64,000 nucleotides of DNA from Chaetoderma sp. LZ-2023a (lineage: Eukaryota; Mollusca; Caudofoveata; Chaetodermatida; Chaetodermatidae). A program made the translations under genes and the position numbers. The stretch lies in assembly GCA_034401795.1 (NCBI GenBank), contig CM067373.1, positions 84,909,054-84,973,053 of the forward strand. The letters run 5' to 3'. Positions 59,145-64,000 of this stretch are shown piece after piece; within the stretch, counting starts at the first letter, position 1, and each line of letters starts with the position of its first letter. The notes beneath the pieces were generated by a model, which made no database searches, was not told the DNA's origin, and saw nothing but the letters and a program-made list of their open reading frames with translations.

Positions 59145-61193
59145 AGACCTGGTTGCCCGTCCTGCGGGAGGTTTCTGAAAAACCGCTTCGTTCCGCACTT
59201 GTGCTTCAGCTGCAGTCCCTGTGGACCGTTGCTGAAGTGCGACGTATGTAAGCAGTGGGGGGGAGATCTAATGTCTGATTTTCTCTCATTGCAGGCAAGG
59301 GAGAAGGTGATGGAGGAAGAGAGGAAGAAGAAGGAGAAAGGTTGTAAGAAGGGTAAGAAGAAGGCCTCATCCGCGGTGGATATGGAGGCCTTCAGGTCCG
59401 AAATGTTGCAAGAGATGCAGAGGACAATAAAGGATCTGGTCCCAGAGTTGCTTCGCGGCATGCTCCCTGGGCCAGCTCCTTTGTTGTCCTCGGCATCTGC
59501 TTGCGAGCAGGTGATCCCCGCCTCTGAATCCGGTCTCTTTAGGTCCGGTCCGTTTGTGGATTCAGAGGTGGCCCCTTTGTTGGGGGCAGTCCAAGGCCCT
59601 GGCAGCAGGCATGGCGCCGCGCCGAGGGGCCGTGGACAACGGTTGTTGCTGGGACCCGCGGTCTGCTCATCAGACCCCGGGTATCCGCGCGCCGAAGGTG
59701 TCAAAGCCTCCTATGGCACCTTTCCTGGCCAGTCCGGGTTAGCTCTCTTTGCTGACCCGGAGTCTAATCTTTCTGGCCAGGAGGAAGAGGATCTCCTGCT
59801 AGGGTCGCCTTCTGAGGACGTGGCCATGGAATACGACGTCTGTGCACCCCTCGCGGGGAATGCAGGCGACGTGTTCCGTGGTTCTACTCACGCAGGAGTA
59901 GATTTCACGGTCCAGAGGGTGTCCCCGGGCGGTGCTGTTGACCACGGATACCGCATACCTCGGCTTGCCGATGGTGTTGCTGGTTCTGGTCAGACCCGTG
60001 GTAGAGCGGTGTTTACCCCACGCTCTGCCACGGCGCCTGCTCCTGGTCAAGCTGCGGAGTTTAGCATGCCTGCTCTCTCGGGCCCGCATGCTTTTCCAGG
60101 CTTGCCAGGGGTATCAGCTTATCCGCCGTCGACGTCAACTGCGAGTGCTCTGGAGGAAGACGAAGGCCCTCGTCTAGTAGAGCGCTCGCAGTTAGCCACG
60201 GAGGAGGATTGGTCGGACGCTTGCCAGTGGCTGGTAAGTGTTCGGCCCGATCTACCCGTGGAGCTGCCGGCTAGCCAGCGTGACCATAGGCCGTGGTTAG
60301 CTGGTAGGCCGGCGGCTACCGCTATGCCATCTCTGCCGCTGGCTGAGCATGTCGTGGACATGTTCGAAGCGGCGGAGGCGTCCATTAAGGTTAATGGACG
60401 TCTCGCGAAGGCCCCTCGCGAGGTGGCGAAGCGTTGCCGCATCGTGCCCCTGGATTACCAGCGGTACGGTGTGGTGCCGAAGCCAAGCGTTGATGATCGC
60501 GCGGCTTTAGGCGAAGATGCGCGGCCGGGCTCCCGTTCTGACACGGGAGTCTTGTGCTCGAACGCGTTGCGTTCGGCGAATGCCGCGCTGCGTGATGCGG
60601 AGGAGAGTGGGAGGGCGTCGATTGCCGCTCTGTCCCACGTCTCCCAGCTGCTACAGGGGGTGGTAGCGGCCTCCGCATCACGCCAGCCAAGCCCGGTAAC
60701 AGTCCAGAGAGCCATCCAGGATGGTATCAACCTGGCTTTGGACTGTTTGACGCGGGCGGTGACCAGAAGTGTCCGGGCGAGGCGCACGTTTGCGCTTGAC
60801 AATCTGTGCCCATCCCAGGACCTGTATAATAGGCTGCTGCGGACGCCTATGACAGGTCCTGGTCTCTTTGGAGGTGAGGGATGCAGGCACCTCCAGGAGA
60901 CGGTCACTCTGGTTAACAACCAGAGGGCGCTGCGTGAACAATTTGAGGTGCTCCGGCGGGAGCGTGTTCGCGCGGCGCCCCCTGCGTATCGTCCTCTGCA
61001 GGCTCGAGGTGGTGCTGGCCAGGTCAGAGGCCAGCCACCGTCGCAACGTAGGCCTAGGCCACGGGCGATTCGGCCAGCAGCGAGGGGGGCGCAGGCTCCC
61101 CAGCCGCACCCAGCCAGACAGCCGCCCGCGCACCGTGGTGCGCGCGGCGCTGGGCGGGGCGCGCGGGGATCTGGTCGCGGTAATCGGGCCTGA
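59145..61193 (+). CDS. gag: gag of DIRS B2 (main exon)
   Basis: It has 682 codons from the acceptor CTGTTTCAG|, with the same domain order as B1 and only scattered substitutions (for example LMSDFLSL for LMSEFLSL, EKGCKKGKKKASS for EGCKKGKRKASS). The Cys/His block, GPGLFGGEGCRHLQ and the Arg/Gly tail are retained. It appears intact. Confidence 0.87.
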   Translation, partial: RPGCPSCGRFLKNRFVPHLCFSCSPCGPLLKCDVCKQWGGDLMSDFLSLQAREKVMEEERKKKEKGCKKGKKKASSAVDMEAFRSEMLQEMQRTIKDLVPELLRGMLPGPAPLLSSASACEQVIPASESGLFRSGPFVDSEVAPLLGAVQGPGSRHGAAPRGRGQRLLLGPAVCSSDPGYPRAEGVKASYGTFPGQSGLALFADPESNLSGQEEEDLLLGSPSEDVAMEYDVCAPLAGNAGDVFRGSTHAGVDFTVQRVSPGGAVDHGYRIPRLADGVAGSGQTRGRAVFTPRSATAPAPGQAAEFSMPALSGPHAFPGLPGVSAYPPSTSTASALEEDEGPRLVERSQLATEEDWSDACQWLVSVRPDLPVELPASQRDHRPWLAGRPAATAMPSLPLAEHVVDMFEAAEASIKVNGRLAKAPREVAKRCRIVPLDYQRYGVVPKPSVDDRAALGEDARPGSRSDTGVLCSNALRSANAALRDAEESGRASIAALSHVSQLLQGVVAASASRQPSPVTVQRAIQDGINLALDCLTRAVTRSVRARRTFALDNLCPSQDLYNRLLRTPMTGPGLFGGEGCRHLQETVTLVNNQRALREQFEVLRRERVRAAPPAYRPLQARGGAGQVRGQPPSQRRPRPRAIRPAARGAQAPQPHPARQPPAHRGARGAGRGARGSGRGNRA

Positions 61194-62640
61194 TGGCCTG
61201 GTTACCGCGGTGGGAACCACTCCGGTGTTTCACGCCGAGAGAACAGTGCCACTCTGGCCCTCCTTATGTCCACCTCTATCCCTAGGTGGACCGGTGGGCG
61301 GCCGTTTGGCCGCCCACTTGCCAGAGTGGAAGCGGTTGACTCAGGACCGTTTAGTCTTGCGATGGCTTTCAGTCGGGTATCGTCCCGACTGGGTGACAGG
61401 CCCGCCATCGCGACTGTCTCTCGCGCCGATCTGGACTCCTATTCCACGGGATCCGGATCAGAGGTTGTGTATAGAGGAGGAAATAAATTCCCTCATACTA
61501 AAAGAAGCCATTCAACCGGCACAGAGGTGCCCGGGCTTCTATTCAACCCTGTTCTTAGTAACAAAGAACACCGGAGGGTGGAGGCCGATTCTCAACCTCA
61601 AGCCATTGAACAAGTTCATAGAGACGCCCAGTTTCAAGATGGAGACTGTGCGCTCAGTGTTGGCGGGGTTAGAGCGAGGAATGTGGACAGCGTCAATAGA
61701 TTTGAAGGATGCTTATTTCCACATTCCCATAGAGAGGAGTTTCCGTCGATTCCTGAGATTTGCATTTCAGGGCCGGCGGTGGGAATTCAGGGTGTTACCC
61801 TTCGGGATTTCCACGGCTCCTCGGGTCTTCACCCGTGTGGTTCTCGCGATCACTGCATACCTCCGCAGGAGAAGCATAGCAGTCCACACGTACATAGACG
61901 ACTGGCTGTTGAAAGCACACACCCGGGAATCGTTGTCAGCCAATCTGGAGATTGTTTTGAAAACTCTCTCGGACTTGGGCTGGATGATCAATTTCCCGAA
62001 ATCAGAGCTAACTCCATCCCAGAAGTTTGTTTACCTGGGCATGTTCTTCGATCTGGAGACGGGGTATGTGTACCCCACTCAGGAGAAGGTTCAAATACTC
62101 ATCTCGGTAATACAGTCGGTGTGCGACAGTCGTCATGTCCTGGCACGGGTTTACTTGAGAATGCTGGGCTTGATGGTTTCTTTGGAACCAGTCATTCCGC
62201 AGGCCGCCTTGCGCAGGCGCCCGATCCAGTTGTTTCTCATGACACAGTGGACCCAGAGTTCAGGTTCGCTGGACTCGAACGTGTCAGTGTTGGCGCCTCT
62301 GATTCACCACCTGCAATGGTGGTTGAATACAGAGAATCTCTTGCCGGGGGTTTTGCTAACCCCTCCCCACCCTCAGGTGACTGTGTATACAGATGCATCG
62401 ATGGAGGGGTGGGGAGCTTGTCTGGAAGAGTCCACAGTATCAGGGCTTTGGGATCTGGATCAGTCCAAGGAACATATCAATCTACTAGAGCTAAGAGCAG
62501 TAGTCCTGGGCCTGGAACATTTCTTAAAGAATGTTCAGGGCAAGATTGTTCTGATTCGTTCAGACAACTCGACAGTAGTGACTTACATAAACCGCCAGGG
62601 CGGAACGAAGTCGCCCAGTCTGTATGATGACATGGAAACT
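61135..62640 (+). pseudogene. RT and RNase H of DIRS B2 with a 2-bp frameshift
   Basis: The RT frame is open with all motifs (WRPILNLKPLNKFI, SIDLKDAYFHIPIERS, YIDD near 61891) up to RNase H (TDASMEGWGACL, NRQGGTKSPS). There a CT is missing relative to B1 at about 62618. The genuine RNase H end and methyltransferase-like part (HIPGRLNLLADSLSRR, DLFAMKKNAKM) continue in another frame at 62624-63322. As a side effect the RT frame runs into the recombinase frame. Confidence 0.82.
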
Positions 62641-63149
62641 GCTTTGTTGGTGCCTGGATCATGGGATCACCTTGAAAGCAGTTCATATTCCGGGGAGGTT
62701 AAATCTGCTAGCAGACTCATTGAGCCGAAGGATGAGTGTTTTACCCACGGAATGGCAACTAAATCAATGTGTGGCGGATCGTCTGTTCGACCATTGGGGG
62801 AAACCCAACATAGATTTGTTCGCGATGAAGAAGAATGCGAAGATGACGACGTACGTCTCTCCGATTCCAGACCCAAGCGCTTTCGCAACAGATGCGTTAG
62901 CTATCAGCTGGGAGGGAATGTATGCATACGCATTCCCCCCAGCAATCCTGATTCCAAAGGTGCTTCAGAAAATCAGGCAGCAGGAGTGCCAAGTGCTTCT
63001 GATCGCCCCGGATTGGCCAAGCCGATCGTGGTATACGGATCTGCTGGACCTTCTGGTCTGCAATCCGGTTCCGCTGCCTCTGATGGACAACCTTATCTTC
63101 CAGGGCAAGGCCCTTCACGACAATCCGTCAATGTTCCGATTGACTGCGT

Positions 63150-64000
63150 GGATGTTGTCAAGGAATCTAGAATTAAGGAGGGCTTTTCTGAGCAAGCGGC
63201 CATATTTATGGCCAAAGCCAGGAGGGGGTCAACCTCCAGAGCATATAATTATAAAATCAACAGATTTGCAGAATGGTGCTCAAAAAGATGTATTGATCCA
63301 ATGGAATCATCTATTCAGGTAGTGGCTGATTTCCTCTGTCACCTATATGATGCCTATAGCCTCAAGCCTAACTCTATTGCTGGTTATAAGTCAGCTTTAA
63401 TGACTGTTATTCCTTGCTTGGCTAATAGGGGGAGTGATGAAGTAAGTACATTAAATGTATTAATTAAAGGCATGGGCAATCTAAGACCAAGGAATCCTCC
63501 ACTGATTCCGTCTTGGAGTTTATCACTGGTGCTCCAGGTACTAGGTGATAAGCCTTTTGAACCACTTAGTTCCATTTCTATGAAAATGTTAACTCTTAAA
63601 ACTGTATTTTTAATTGCTGCGGCCTCGGCGAGGCGTAGGAGTGAAATTCACGCCTTATCAGCCGAGGTTGACCGTTTTGTGGTTACAGGGGAAGGCCTTA
63701 AGCTTCTACCTAGGATTAATTTCTTGTCTAAAAATCAGTCATTGAAATATCCAGGTCAGCCTATTTTTTTGCCATCTTTAACTAGATATGATCCTAATTC
63801 TAAAGTATGGTGCCCCGTACGGGCGCTGCTCCGGTACAAACAGCGTACTTCGGAGTGGCGTACCGACCAGTCAGCGTTATGGTTGTCATATATTGAACCC
63901 CATGGTAGGGCGTCTAAGGACACCATTTCTAGGTGGATTGTGGAATGTATTCAATTTTGTCACAAATCCGCCACCGGGCGACAGGTTGACGTGGCCAAGG
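63150..64000 (+). CDS. tyrosine recombinase of DIRS B2 (partial, cut by window end)
   Basis: It reads EGFSEQAAIFMAKARRGSTS, RAYNYKINRFAEWCSKRC, AGYKSALMTVIPCLANRG and AASARRRSEIHALSAE, with only rare changes from B1. The HxxR and Tyr lie beyond 64000. Confidence 0.85.

Larger units (their letters stand above)
58045..64000 (+). mobile_element. DIRS family B, copy B2 (3' end outside window)
   Basis: Base for base it follows B1 from TTCACATCAAGAGTATACTT with only scattered differences. It runs through left repeat, leader exon, gag, RT, RNase H and most of the recombinase, and the window stops inside the recombinase before the Tyr. Left junction GCATATTTCACATC. One 2-bp deletion (AGTCTGTATG at 62616-62625 versus AGTCTCTGTATG in B1) shifts the RNase H frame. 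Confidence 0.92.

Overview
This window is eukaryotic, intron-dominated DNA, almost certainly from an invertebrate animal. A mollusc is my best guess. That guess rests on remembered repeats (the GCCAAGTGAGCTTATGCC-type and the GGCGGGGTATTATG-type families) and is an inference, not a proof. There is no bacterial-style gene packing, rRNA, tRNA or CRISPR array.

The only host gene I can support lies on the + strand and runs through most of the window. It is a cathepsin F-like papain-family protease with an N-terminal signal peptide and two cystatin domains. Eight exons with GT-AG borders and mutually compatible phases are visible: 3455-3661, 16012-16230, 17528-17638, 22606-22689, 28251-28368, 31891-32004, 42061-42203 and 43017-43113. 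They cover signal peptide, cystatin 1 (one middle exon not found), cystatin 2, the I29 inhibitor propeptide, and the start of the C1A domain with the catalytic Cys. The His and Asn exons must lie beyond base 64000, so the last visible intron exceeds 20 kb.

The introns are filled with mobile DNA. 0.5-3.0 kb: decayed LINE. 3.8-9.2 kb: old repeats and a fresh 559-bp tandem duplication. 10-22 kb: hairpin MITEs and tandem arrays. 23.4-28.2 kb: truncated DIRS element cut by a TIR transposon. 28.9-31.6 kb: 5'-truncated LINE on the - strand between ~390-bp direct duplications. 32.3-39.3 kb: an apparently intact DIRS element (family B, copy B1). 39.3-41.0 kb: second TIR element. 43.9-57.9 kb: an unidentified ORF-bearing segment split by a family A DIRS element, which is itself split by a second family A DIRS element. 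58.0-64.0 kb: second family B copy, cut by the window end.

The DIRS elements are the most informative part. Each has inverted terminal repeats, a Cys-rich gag with a short spliced leader exon, an overlapping RT/RNase H/methyltransferase-like frame, a tyrosine recombinase frame, and an internal complementary region that records the circle junction. The nested pair shows both products of one recombinase crossover, at a shared 5-bp core (GATTC). Copies of two families share the leader-exon/intron layout, the frame order and a G-run ahead of the internal complementary region.
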